Of a stretch of DNA of 9,262 nucleotides, positions 1-6,585 are shown one piece after another; positions within the stretch are counted from its first letter, which is position 1; the number at the start of each line of letters is the position of its first letter. The notes beneath the pieces were generated by a model that was not told where the DNA came from, made no database searches, and saw only the letters and a program-made list of their open reading frames with translations. The translations under genes were made by a program, and so were the position numbers. Origin of the DNA: Chloroflexi bacterium RBG_16_64_43 (GTDB lineage Bacteria > Chloroflexota > Anaerolineae > Anaerolineales > RBG-16-64-43); NCBI GenBank assembly GCA_001796965.1, contig MGOA01000087.1, positions 1 to 9,262 of the forward strand. The letters are read 5' to 3'.

Positions 1-1302
1 CCACCCGGTGTTGACCAGCCATACCTCGGGCTGATGTGCCGCCAGCTTCTCGCCGAGCAGCCCCGCATAGGTTGTGGGCGGGAGCGGGAGGAACGGGGCG
101 GCGAAGCAAGACGAGAAGGTGAGTTGAGGCTCGGTCGCCAACCCTCTCTCGGTGCCTGCCAGCTTCGAGGTGTAACCCGAGAGAAAGTGGTACATCGCTT
201 GGGATGGGGTGAGACGTGCCAGCGGCGGCAGAACGCCTGTGGCATCCGCCGTGAGGAAGAATATCGTGCGCGGATGTCCGGCACGGCCATTGACCACCGG
301 GTTGGGAATGAACCCCAGCGGGTAAGCCGCGCGCGTGTTCTCGGTGAACGTGCCATCTTCGAAATCCATGCGCCGGCTTTCCACGTCCATGACGACGTTT
401 TCCAGAACCGTTCCAAAGCGTCGCGTCGCTTCCCAGATGAGAGGTTCAAGATCGGGCCGCAGGCGGATCGTCTTGGCGTAACAGCCTCCCTCAAAATTGA
501 ATACGCCGTCCTCCGCCCAGCCATGTTCATCGTCGCCCACCAGGCGCCTGGCAGCATCGCTCGAAAGCGTGGTCTTGCCGGTTCCTGAAAGGCCGAAGAA
601 AAGCGCGACGTCTCCTGGTTCGCCGACGTTTGACGAGCAGTGCATCGAGAGCACCCCGCGCTGCGGCAGGAGGTAGTTCAAGACGGTAAAGATCGCCTTC
701 TTGATCTCTCCGCCATAGCTCGTCCCGCCCACGAGAATCAGCCCCCTTTCGAGATCGAGCGCAATGAACACTTCCGAATTGGTGCTGTCTTCTTCGGGGA
801 TGGCGTGAAAGCGCGGCGCGTCCAGCAAGGTGAACTGGGGGATGTGATCGGGAAGGGCGGCGTGCGGCAGGCGCAAGAAGAGATTGCGGGCGAACAAGCT
901 GTGCCACGCATATTCGGTGACGATGCGGATCGGCACCGCGTGGGCGGGATGCGCCCCGGCGACGGCATCTTGGACAAATACGTCCCGTCCCTGGAAGTAC
1001 GATCGCATGCGCAGGTGCAGGCGTTCGAACTGGGCCGGGGTCATCGGCCGGTTGACCTTCCCCCACCACACCTGCGAATCACTGGGCGCCTGTTGGACGA
1101 TGAATTTGTCGTTGGGCGAGCGTCCGGTGTGATGGCCGGTGCGCACGACCACCGGGCCGAGGTGGGCCAGCTGTCCTTCGCGACGCGAGATGATGCGCTC
1201 AACCAGCATCGGCGAGGGAAGAGTCCAGTAGGCCAAGTTCAAGTTGGTCAGCCCGTGGTTCTCCAGCCCGTGTCGGCTGGGGGTACCTATTGCATTCGGC
1301 AT
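1..1302 (-). CDS. pckA: Phosphoenolpyruvate carboxykinase (ATP), C-terminus cut by window edge
   Basis: The enzyme interconverts oxaloacetate + ATP and PEP + CO2 + ADP in the cytosol (gluconeogenesis/anaplerosis). I read 434 residues to the left edge; the family is usually about 520-540, so roughly 90 C-terminal residues lie outside. Visible motifs are TGRSP (R61 of the PEPCK arginine site), SYGGEIKK (196-202), the MHCSSN signature (220-225, metal-ligand H221), the P-loop GLSGTGKTT (237-245), kinase-2 DDEHGW (257-262) and ENTRAAYP (321-328, R324). The spacing Y196/K202/H221/K243/D258 equals that of E. coli Y207/K213/H232/K254/D269. The start is the ATG at 1302-1300, preceded by GAGGAG. This Shine-Dalgarno overlaps the TGA of the upstream peptidase fusion gene nine bases away, so translation is probably coupled. 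An ATG five bases upstream is out of frame and stops after six codons. Third gene of the aminotransferase operon; no promoter of its own is seen. Confidence 0.97.
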   Translation of the reverse strand, partial: MPNAIGTPSRHGLENHGLTNLNLAYWTLPSPMLVERIISRREGQLAHLGPVVVRTGHHTGRSPNDKFIVQQAPSDSQVWWGKVNRPMTPAQFERLHLRMRSYFQGRDVFVQDAVAGAHPAHAVPIRIVTEYAWHSLFARNLFLRLPHAALPDHIPQFTLLDAPRFHAIPEEDSTNSEVFIALDLERGLILVGGTSYGGEIKKAIFTVLNYLLPQRGVLSMHCSSNVGEPGDVALFFGLSGTGKTTLSSDAARRLVGDDEHGWAEDGVFNFEGGCYAKTIRLRPDLEPLIWEATRRFGTVLENVVMDVESRRMDFEDGTFTENTRAAYPLGFIPNPVVNGRAGHPRTIFFLTADATGVLPPLARLTPSQAMYHFLSGYTSKLAGTERGLATEPQLTFSSCFAAPFLPLPPTTYAGLLGEKLAAHQPEVWLVNTGW

Positions 1303-1311
1303 GTCATCTCC

Positions 1312-4170
1312 TCACGTGCGTTGGATAGTGTTGGGCTCAGGCACCCGCGCGGCCGTAGCCAACTCGCCGAAGCGTGTGAGAGCCCTTACATATGGCAGAA
1401 TACTTGGCAAGTAATGTCGTTCGCCGGCCGCGTGAGGCGCCAGCCCCGATTGTCCCCACACAATTCCCTGCCCGTTCGGTGCAAAGCGCGCGCTGGTCGC
1501 ATGCAACTTGCGCCCCAATACCGGCGCCCGGCCTGAGGTCTCGCGTACCGCCTGCAGCAAATGTTGAGCAAACGGATTGGCCGGGTCGCAGCGAACGCCG
1601 TCTTCGCATGAAACGAGGTCGAGCTCGAATCCTTCTGGCTCGGCCAAGGAGCGCATGAGGTCCACCAGCCCGCCCAAGCGATCCTCGGGGAGGCTGCGCA
1701 CCTCAATGCCCATGGCCGCCCGGTCGGGAGTCAGATTGAACACGCCGCGTTCCCCCGAAACCAGATATGGGAAGGCGATTTGTGAGCGCCAAAGGGTCGG
1801 TCCCTCGAGTTGCAGCTGATGCCGGGCTGCCTCTATCAGGCGGGACCGCGCCTCAACGAGCTGCATCATCACATCGGAGCCGGGCTGCACCGCCGAATGG
1901 CCGCGCGTGCCCCGCGCGCGCAATTCGGCGCGCAGTAATCCGCGGTTCTCCAGGCACACCTCTCCCACGAGTTCATCGCCGCGCTCGCCGGTGCGTTCGC
2001 CGGCGATCATCAGCGCTGGGAGGGGCTGGCCTTCGCGCGCCAACATTTGCAGGATGTGGGGCGTGCCCATTGGCTCGGTCTCTCCAGGCTCCTCATTGCC
2101 CACCAACAGCAATCGCAGGGGCGGGTAGGGCGGCCCAATGCGTCGGGTCGCCTTCATCCACACGACATAAGTCGCCGCCACCGTCTTCATGTCGGCTGCG
2201 CCGCGCCCCACGAGGTATTGGCCGTCCAGCCTGGGTGTGAATTGACTCTCGTCCGGATCGGGACCCACAACGTCCAAGTGCCCGAGCAGGACGACCGGCG
2301 CGGGATCCTCGCCCGGAAAGGTTGCGAGCAGCGCCGGGAAGGGACCCTCTGCAAACACGCGCACCTCCAGCCCGCCGCGCCTCAGATCATCAGCGACAAA
2401 ACGAACGGCCGCGTGGATGGCTTCCATCCTCGGCGATCCGCCAGGCGCGACGCTGACCGAGGGGATGGCAATGAGCCGGCTGGCCAGCAACACAACTTCG
2501 CGCGTGACGTCGTCGGCACTCGGCTGCAGTTGGATAGCAGCGGGAAGCGCTTCGGCCGTCGGCAAGAGCTGCGCGGCCTCCGCTCGCTGCCACAATGCCG
2601 CAAGCTTGCCTGCCAGCGGGCCGAGGCCCGGAAGCTCGCGTCGAATGAGCTCGATGTCACTCGCCACCTGAACGCGCCGCTCGTCGAATAGGCGACTGAT
2701 GGCCTCCGCCTCAACCACCGAGTGTTTATCCGCCTCCGGCACCAGACGCGTTCGTATCCGCTCCGCGGCGTTCGGGGCGCCGTGCGCTATCTCGTCAAGC
2801 GGCACCAGCCACTCGTCCCAGCCCAGGGCGTGGGCCAGCGGCCGGACGTTGTCGAGTGTTTCACCGAGGAAGGCCCGCATGCCCACTCGTGCGCGAGAGA
2901 ATGGATGCACGAGTTCTGCGCCCATGCCCGTGTTGGCCGCGGCCAGTTCATTAACGCGCGCACGCCGCAAGTCATCCCGGCTGTAGAGGAAGAGATCCCC
3001 GAATTCCGAATCTGCGTACCCGCGCAGCAGCAACAATTCCTTGAGGGCCAAGTTGGCGATCTCCAAGTCGAGCGGCAGACCGCCTTCGTCGGTGCGCACC
3101 TCGACCCTCGCCATCGGTATATCGATTCGGGCGAGCAGGTTGTGGATGATAATCTCGCGCGCCACGTGCTCGCGCGAGGGTGCGTCGCGCCCATTCTCCT
3201 CGTACAACCCCCGTTGGCCGAGCGCCTCCAATTCCTCGGCCGAGATGGCGATCAACCGTTCCACGGGTTCGGCCAGCGATCGTGCCCGCACCGGTGTCCA
3301 GTTGTTGTTGCCGAAGCGGATCCCTCGTCGAACCAGATCCTTCGAGAGCCGCACGTAGTCGGCGTGGGTGCGGTAGAGATGGACCGGGTCGAGTTCAGGC
3401 GGGCTGGGGAAGGTCAGCGTGCGAACGGAGTCGTGCTCGGTCAACACCACCACCGGCCGGCCCCCTCGCACCTCGGCGCGCAAGGGCGTGCTGGCCGAAG
3501 TGGCGATAAACAGCGCCGCGTGAGCTCGCAGAAGGCGGGTAGCGCGCGCATAGACTTCATTGCGAAAGCTATCCAACTGCAACGGCCGGCGCCCTGAGCG
3601 CGGGAGATGAACAAGGTCCCATGCCAGCAGCGGCTCAGGCAGCGAGAGGTTGGCGTGAATGCCGGCCGTCGCCAGGCGTGAGCCGAAGAGGTCGACGCAG
3701 CGCTCGAGGTAGCGGCGCTTGGCCAAGTTCCAGCCGCGCGGGATGGACTGATGTCCGACCTCCACCGGAAAGAGCAGGTTGCCGTGCCAGGCTCGAAGCG
3801 GCCCGGCGCCGCCCGTGGAGGCCCGCTCGACCGTCGTGAGCAGACAGGCCTCGAAGAGGCGCGCCTGATAAACAGCCAGCGGCGGCGAGTAGAACGGGTC
3901 GGTGGCCCACTCGATCATCCAGTTGAACACCTCGAGCTGGCTGTATCTCGCGAGCCACTCCGGCAAATGGGCTTCGCGCAGCGCATCGGCGAATGCCGCC
4001 TGCGATGGCACGCCCGGCCAGGTGAGCGCCGGCCGCAGGTCTGCCCCCATCACGTTCCATTCGAGCTCCAGACCGCTCGTCCCGCGCTCGGGAAAATTGC
4101 GCGCGGCCGTCTCGCGCGCCAATTCCAAGCGGTCGACGAAGCGCGCCAGCTCAGTGTTGGACCAGGGCAT
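1312..4170 (-). CDS. Glutamate-cysteine-ligase-like carboxylate-amine ligase fused to M20-family zinc peptidase
   Basis: A 952-residue two-domain protein in one uninterrupted frame. Residues about 1-475 look like a GCS2-type glutamate-cysteine ligase: GLELEWN (33-39), HANLS (172-176), LDSFRNEVYAR (199-209) followed by an IATSAS segment, RVEVRTDEGG (355-364), and RRARVNELAAANTGMGAEL near 402-420. Residues about 478-550 are a charged linker. Residues about 555-940 are an M20 (ArgE/DapE/CPG2) metallopeptidase: GHLDVV (H631, D633), GRGAADMK (D660), NEEPGE (E693 base, E694), GER (E725), RGHSA (H758, dimerisation domain) and APHAAGE (H913). All expected zinc ligands are present. No signal peptide is seen, so it is probably cytosolic. 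The start ATG overlaps the aminotransferase end by 20 nt and has GGAGG six bases upstream. Likely role (inference): the first domain makes an amide, probably gamma-glutamyl, and the second hydrolyses an amide in the same pathway. The substrate is unknown, and ordinary glutathione synthesis would not need the peptidase half. Confidence 0.85.
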   Translation of the reverse strand: MPWSNTELARFVDRLELARETAARNFPERGTSGLELEWNVMGADLRPALTWPGVPSQAAFADALREAHLPEWLARYSQLEVFNWMIEWATDPFYSPPLAVYQARLFEACLLTTVERASTGGAGPLRAWHGNLLFPVEVGHQSIPRGWNLAKRRYLERCVDLFGSRLATAGIHANLSLPEPLLAWDLVHLPRSGRRPLQLDSFRNEVYARATRLLRAHAALFIATSASTPLRAEVRGGRPVVVLTEHDSVRTLTFPSPPELDPVHLYRTHADYVRLSKDLVRRGIRFGNNNWTPVRARSLAEPVERLIAISAEELEALGQRGLYEENGRDAPSREHVAREIIIHNLLARIDIPMARVEVRTDEGGLPLDLEIANLALKELLLLRGYADSEFGDLFLYSRDDLRRARVNELAAANTGMGAELVHPFSRARVGMRAFLGETLDNVRPLAHALGWDEWLVPLDEIAHGAPNAAERIRTRLVPEADKHSVVEAEAISRLFDERRVQVASDIELIRRELPGLGPLAGKLAALWQRAEAAQLLPTAEALPAAIQLQPSADDVTREVVLLASRLIAIPSVSVAPGGSPRMEAIHAAVRFVADDLRRGGLEVRVFAEGPFPALLATFPGEDPAPVVLLGHLDVVGPDPDESQFTPRLDGQYLVGRGAADMKTVAATYVVWMKATRRIGPPYPPLRLLLVGNEEPGETEPMGTPHILQMLAREGQPLPALMIAGERTGERGDELVGEVCLENRGLLRAELRARGTRGHSAVQPGSDVMMQLVEARSRLIEAARHQLQLEGPTLWRSQIAFPYLVSGERGVFNLTPDRAAMGIEVRSLPEDRLGGLVDLMRSLAEPEGFELDLVSCEDGVRCDPANPFAQHLLQAVRETSGRAPVLGRKLHATSARFAPNGQGIVWGQSGLAPHAAGERHYLPSILPYVRALTRFGELATAARVPEPNTIQRT

Positions 4171-5458
4171 CCAATCCCTCCATCAAGCGCTGCGCGGCGC
4201 CCAGCGTTTTTTCCACCGGCGTGGCATATGAGAAGCGCAGCCATTCGGCGCCGTACGGCGAGAAGAAGGCCCCCGGCACGATGGCCACCCCATGCTGCTC
4301 GGCCAGATACTGTCCGAGCGGCTCGCTGTCGCTCCAGCCGCGCGCGGCAAGCCAACGCCCGACATGCACGAAGGCGTAGTAGCCCTGGTCGATGATCGCG
4401 CGCAGCCCGTGCGCGGTGAAGAATTCGCGCAGCGCGGTACGGCTGAGGTTGGTTGGCTCGCGAATGCCGCGCGTGGCCTCCGCGTAACCGTGCCCATAGG
4501 CCGCCATGGCCACCGCCATGGAGTAGAACGAGGGAATCACGGTGTGCGAGGCGCGCGCGACGATGAACCGCACAACGGCTTCCGCTGCGATCAGATGACA
4601 GTTGCGCACGTTCGAGGCGCCCAGAGATTTGGTCAGGCCGTCGAGGATCAGGATCCGCTCGCGCTCGCAGGGGTCGAATGCGGTCAGAAAGCGGTTCAGG
4701 TCCATTGCCGCTTGGTCCGTCACGTAGTGATACATCCAGTCGTACAGCACGAAGGCAACACCCAGGCGCAATGCGGCCTTGCCCAGCGCGATCTGTCGAT
4801 CGGCGCTGAGCACTCCTCCGGTTGGGTTGTCGGGGCTGGTGATGATGAGCCCCGCCAGCTTGCGCCCGAGGCGCGCCGCGTGCGCGCTGCAAGCCTGCAG
4901 CGCGTCTTCGGTATAGGCCCATCCGCTCTGCGCCTCGCCGGGCGCCAGCAGCACATTCGCCCCCACGCCGTACGGCCCCCAGTTGTACGAGATCCATGGC
5001 ACGCGGCTGACGACGATGAAGTCGCCGGTGCGCCCATGTCCGAGTGCGAGCATCGCCGCATACGCCTTTGCCAACGCGTCGCGGCCGCCCACCGTGGCTA
5101 GCACGTTGTTCGGGCCGAGCCCGGTCTCGGACGAGGCGTGCCAGTACGTTTCCAGGACCGTGCGGCGAAACGCGTCGGTGCCGTAGGGCATATCGTAAGC
5201 GCTGCCGTGTGCGAGTTGCAGCGCGGCGGCTCGCTCGAGAATCTCGCCCGGCACGCCGGGCAGCGAGGCCCCGCCGTCGCCCTGAGAAGCGTCGAATGTC
5301 TCCCGCTCAGGCGAGTTCTTGGCGAACACCGCCAGGCTCTTGTTGATCAGGAACATGCGTGAAGGCGGGATCTCGGCCAACTGCCCAAGGTGCGCGCTCA
5401 CTGGCACAAGGCGCTCTTCGGGCACGACCGTGACGGGGCGATCGACCAGGCCACCCAT
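4151..5458 (-). CDS. Class I/II (fold type I) PLP-dependent aminotransferase
   Basis: A 435-residue PLP enzyme that should move an amino group between an amino acid and a 2-oxo acid. Typical class I/II marks are SPDNPTGG (208-215, N211 to the cofactor), YDWMYHYV (239-246, D240 pairing with the pyridine nitrogen, Y243), LDGLTKSLGAS (272-282, K277 forming the Schiff base) and WLRFSYA (406-412, R408 binding the substrate carboxylate). Length is slightly above the usual 380-420 because of an N-terminal extension of about 30 residues. The start ATG at 5458-5456 has a strong GGGGAGGAG upstream. It is the first gene of an operon with the ligase-peptidase fusion and pckA, behind an attenuator-like leader. 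The substrate cannot be read from sequence. The context suggests it works on the amidated intermediate made by the next gene product; a general aspartate- or aromatic-type aminotransferase remains possible. Confidence 0.9.
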   Translation of the reverse strand: MGGLVDRPVTVVPEERLVPVSAHLGQLAEIPPSRMFLINKSLAVFAKNSPERETFDASQGDGGASLPGVPGEILERAAALQLAHGSAYDMPYGTDAFRRTVLETYWHASSETGLGPNNVLATVGGRDALAKAYAAMLALGHGRTGDFIVVSRVPWISYNWGPYGVGANVLLAPGEAQSGWAYTEDALQACSAHAARLGRKLAGLIITSPDNPTGGVLSADRQIALGKAALRLGVAFVLYDWMYHYVTDQAAMDLNRFLTAFDPCERERILILDGLTKSLGASNVRNCHLIAAEAVVRFIVARASHTVIPSFYSMAVAMAAYGHGYAEATRGIREPTNLSRTALREFFTAHGLRAIIDQGYYAFVHVGRWLAARGWSDSEPLGQYLAEQHGVAIVPGAFFSPYGAEWLRFSYATPVEKTLGAAQRLMEGLDALVQH

Positions 5459-5498
5459 GATTCTCTCCTCCCCAGACGGATTGCTCGATGAAACGAAA

Positions 5499-5523
5499 GG
5501 GCCCCGGCCAAAGGCCGGGGCCC
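5499..5523 (-). terminator. Perfect 11-bp GC hairpin with T-rich tail in operon leader (probable attenuator)
   Basis: The inverted repeat GGGCCCCGGCC / GGCCGGGGCCC is perfect, with a three-base loop. On the minus strand it is followed at once by TTTCGTTTCATC (7 T in 12); on the plus strand no T-run follows. It sits 40 bases before the aminotransferase ATG, inside the 5' leader. This is the arrangement of a rho-independent attenuator controlling the operon. A six-base segment upstream (5567-5572, GCCGGG as transcribed) could pair with CCCGGC in the 5' arm (5514-5519) and act as an antiterminator. The tail is imperfect, so termination may be partial. Confidence 0.65.
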
Positions 5524-5545
5524 AGATGTTGCGCGAGGCGGCACG

Positions 5546-5638
5546 TCACAACGCGCAAATCCCGAACCCGGCGGCCCTCTCGAGGCCACGCCAAGTATTC
5601 AAGTCCTTGCAGGTCGGGTCTGCGCTTCGACTACCCAT
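5546..5638 (-). CDS. Possible 30-aa leader peptide upstream of attenuator hairpin
   Basis: A short ATG...TGA frame (30 codons) lies wholly within the operon leader and ends 22 bases before the hairpin. It has no Shine-Dalgarno. The proposed -10 element (TACAAT) ends seven bases before the ATG, so the transcript could start at or one base before it and be translated leaderless. The peptide contains two Cys (C10, C28), one Trp (W16) and no run of a single amino acid, so a sensed amino acid cannot be named. The candidate antiterminator segment lies under codons 23-24. It could equally be a chance ORF. Confidence 0.3.
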   Translation of the reverse strand: MGSRSADPTCKDLNTWRGLERAAGFGICAL

Positions 5639-5645
5639 TTCAAGC

Positions 5646-5664
5646 ATTGTACCACTCGTGTCAA
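5646..5664 (-). promoter_or_regulatory. Candidate extended -10 promoter of aminotransferase operon
   Basis: On the minus strand TGG-TACAAT (5654-5646) is a five-of-six -10 hexamer with the TGn extension. It predicts a start at about 5639. A TTGACA (5664-5659) is present but only seven bases from TACAAT, too close to act as its -35; as a -35 for a weaker GAAATG it would be 17 bases away. The extended -10 reading is preferred. It lies about 180 bases before the aminotransferase and explains the long leader. Confidence 0.45.
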
Positions 5665-5906
5665 GCCCCTCGGGTGCCAGCGATGAAGACCTACGCTTGA
5701 ACCGAGCGCAGCCGTCCTCTCAGCGCGGCTGCCCCCGGAGGCCTTGCGGGTTGAATCACGTCGCACTGCAAATGTAGGACCGGGATCGCTTGACGGAGGA
5801 AGTGCAGGGCGAAAGTGCGATTTTGGTGACTGGCGAGAAAAGGCGAAGGAATTCGTTCTTGGTCTGGCGCCTAGAGCGGCCCGCTGGTGCGCGAGGCTTC
5901 ACCTTC
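5665..5906. other. Intergenic stretch without recognised gene
   Basis: Between the operon promoter and the membrane-protein gene I see no convincing coding frame, RNA gene or repeat. The only structure is a weak inverted repeat, GCAGCCG / CGGCTGC (5708-5714 and 5726-5732), with an 11-base loop and no T-run. It could help to end transcription of the membrane-protein gene, but support is poor. Confidence 0.5.
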
Positions 5907-6353
5907 TCAGCGAGTGTACCCGCGTCTCAGCACCACATAGGCCATGAGCATCAATGCCAGCCCCACCCCGTCGAAGAGAATGAATCGCACTCCGGTGGCC
6001 CACAGAACCGGGTGACCGGCAGGCAGGCTCAGCACCAACCAGGTCTCTCCTGCCAAGCCGATGGTTTGCTGAACGAGGATGACTGCAAAGAGCACATGCT
6101 GGCCACGTGGTCGCCAGATGACTGCGGGATAGGTAGCGTTCCACATCAGAAAGAGGACTCCGAAGGCTTGGACGATTGCCCGCCCCGGCGAGCCGCCGAC
6201 TTCAAACGAGCCGGCGAAGCGATCCGGCCATCCAAGGAACGTCACCGCACACCAGACGTTCATCAGAAAGACCGCACCGACCGCTGCGCGCGTAACCCAA
6301 TCCGCAATCGCCGGGTTCACACCTCCAACCTTGTCTCGTGTCCCTTTGATCAT
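5907..6353 (-). CDS. Small four-helix integral membrane protein, function unknown
   Basis: 148 residues with four hydrophobic segments at roughly 20-41, 58-80, 87-108 and 118-142, joined by short loops, so it is almost certainly a cytoplasmic-membrane protein. I do not recognise a named family. The loop FLGWPDRFAGSFEVGGSPG (39-57), WNATYP (71-76), IGLAGETWLVLSLPAGH (98-114) and RFILFDG (123-129) look like conserved patches, and I have an impression of similar unnamed proteins in Chloroflexota. There are no Cys pairs, heme motifs or transporter signatures. The ATG start has only a weak GGGA upstream; an in-frame GTG at codon 12 has GGAGG too close to be usable. It is a single-gene unit, divergent from tRNA-Ser. 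A remote DoxX/DUF-type protein is possible. Confidence 0.72.
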   Translation of the reverse strand: MIKGTRDKVGGVNPAIADWVTRAAVGAVFLMNVWCAVTFLGWPDRFAGSFEVGGSPGRAIVQAFGVLFLMWNATYPAVIWRPRGQHVLFAVILVQQTIGLAGETWLVLSLPAGHPVLWATGVRFILFDGVGLALMLMAYVVLRRGYTR

Positions 6354-6394
6354 TGAGTCCCGCGGTAGCGAAGATGGAATCCCGACGGCCGGAT

Positions 6395-6402
6395 GTTATA
6401 AT
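6395..6402. promoter_or_regulatory. Shared TATA core: promoter of tRNA-Ser (+) and possible promoter of membrane protein (-)
   Basis: On the plus strand TGT-TATAAT (hexamer 6397-6402, TGn at 6394-6396) is a consensus extended -10 with predicted start near 6409, giving a tRNA leader of about 49 bases. On the minus strand the same bases read TATAAC (6400-6395), predicting a start near 6388, 35 bases before the membrane-protein ATG. Neither has a good -35. The plus-strand promoter is the more secure. Confidence 0.6.
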
Positions 6403-6457
6403 CTTCCGCGCAGCCGCCCGAGCGCGGCGCAAGCTGTTGAACTGAATAGCACGTCAC

Positions 6458-6544
6458 GGAGAGGTAGCGTAGTTTGGCCTAACGCGCGCGCCTGGAGAGC
6501 GCGTGAGCCGTAAGGCTCCGCGGGTTCAAATCCCGCCCTCTCCG
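6458..6544 (+). tRNA. tRNA-Ser (anticodon GGA)
   Basis: An 87-base class II tRNA. The acceptor GGAGAGG (6458-6464) pairs with CCTCTCC (6537-6543), with G as discriminator. The D stem is GCGT/ACGC, the anticodon stem CGCGC/GCGCG with loop CTGGAGA (anticodon GGA, reading UCC/UCU), the long variable arm has a GAGCC/GGCTC stem, and the T arm is GCGGG-TTCAAAT-CCCGC. All stems are fully paired. The 3' CCA is not encoded (CCT follows) and must be added after transcription. It is flanked by its own promoter and terminator and faces the isomerase gene. Confidence 0.97.
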
Positions 6545-6548
6545 CCTG

Positions 6549-6578
6549 AGGCACCGAGCAATCGGTGCCTTCGCGTTT
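6549..6578 (+). terminator. Rho-independent terminator of tRNA-Ser
   Basis: AGGCACCGA / TCGGTGCCT forms a perfect 9-bp stem with loop GCAA (stem-loop 6549-6570), followed by TTCGCGTTT, five bases after the mature tRNA end. On the minus strand, 16 bases beyond the isomerase stop, the hairpin forms too but without a T-run, so termination of that gene is less certain. Confidence 0.75.
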
Positions 6579-6585
6579 GAAACCG

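Noticed and set aside
640..1536. 298-codon plus-strand open frame, and others such as 34-588, 2047-2691 and 2722-3597
   Set aside because: They lie antisense to pckA and the fusion gene, whose motifs are unmistakable; their low-complexity Arg/Ala/Pro/Gly-rich translations are typical shadows in GC-rich DNA.
1312..4170. Possibility that the fusion is an assembly artefact joining two genes
   Set aside because: The linker (478-550) is in frame, of normal composition, with no internal Shine-Dalgarno noticed; a sequencing error removing a stop cannot be excluded but nothing points to it.
4050..4997. 315-codon minus-strand frame overlapping two genes
   Set aside because: Out-of-frame shadow of the aminotransferase; its translation is Arg-rich and matches no fold.
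5499..5638. Known riboswitch or T-box in the operon leader
   Set aside because: I looked for the T-box core sequence and for SAM- and guanidine-type riboswitch signatures and saw none; left as an attenuator of unknown signal.
5708..5732. Inverted repeat GCAGCCG / CGGCTGC as a terminator
   Set aside because: Only seven base pairs with a large loop and no T-run on either strand.
5790..6356. 188-codon plus-strand frame
   Set aside because: Antisense to the membrane-protein gene, with no start signal and a polar, featureless translation; the minus-strand reading gives clean transmembrane segments.
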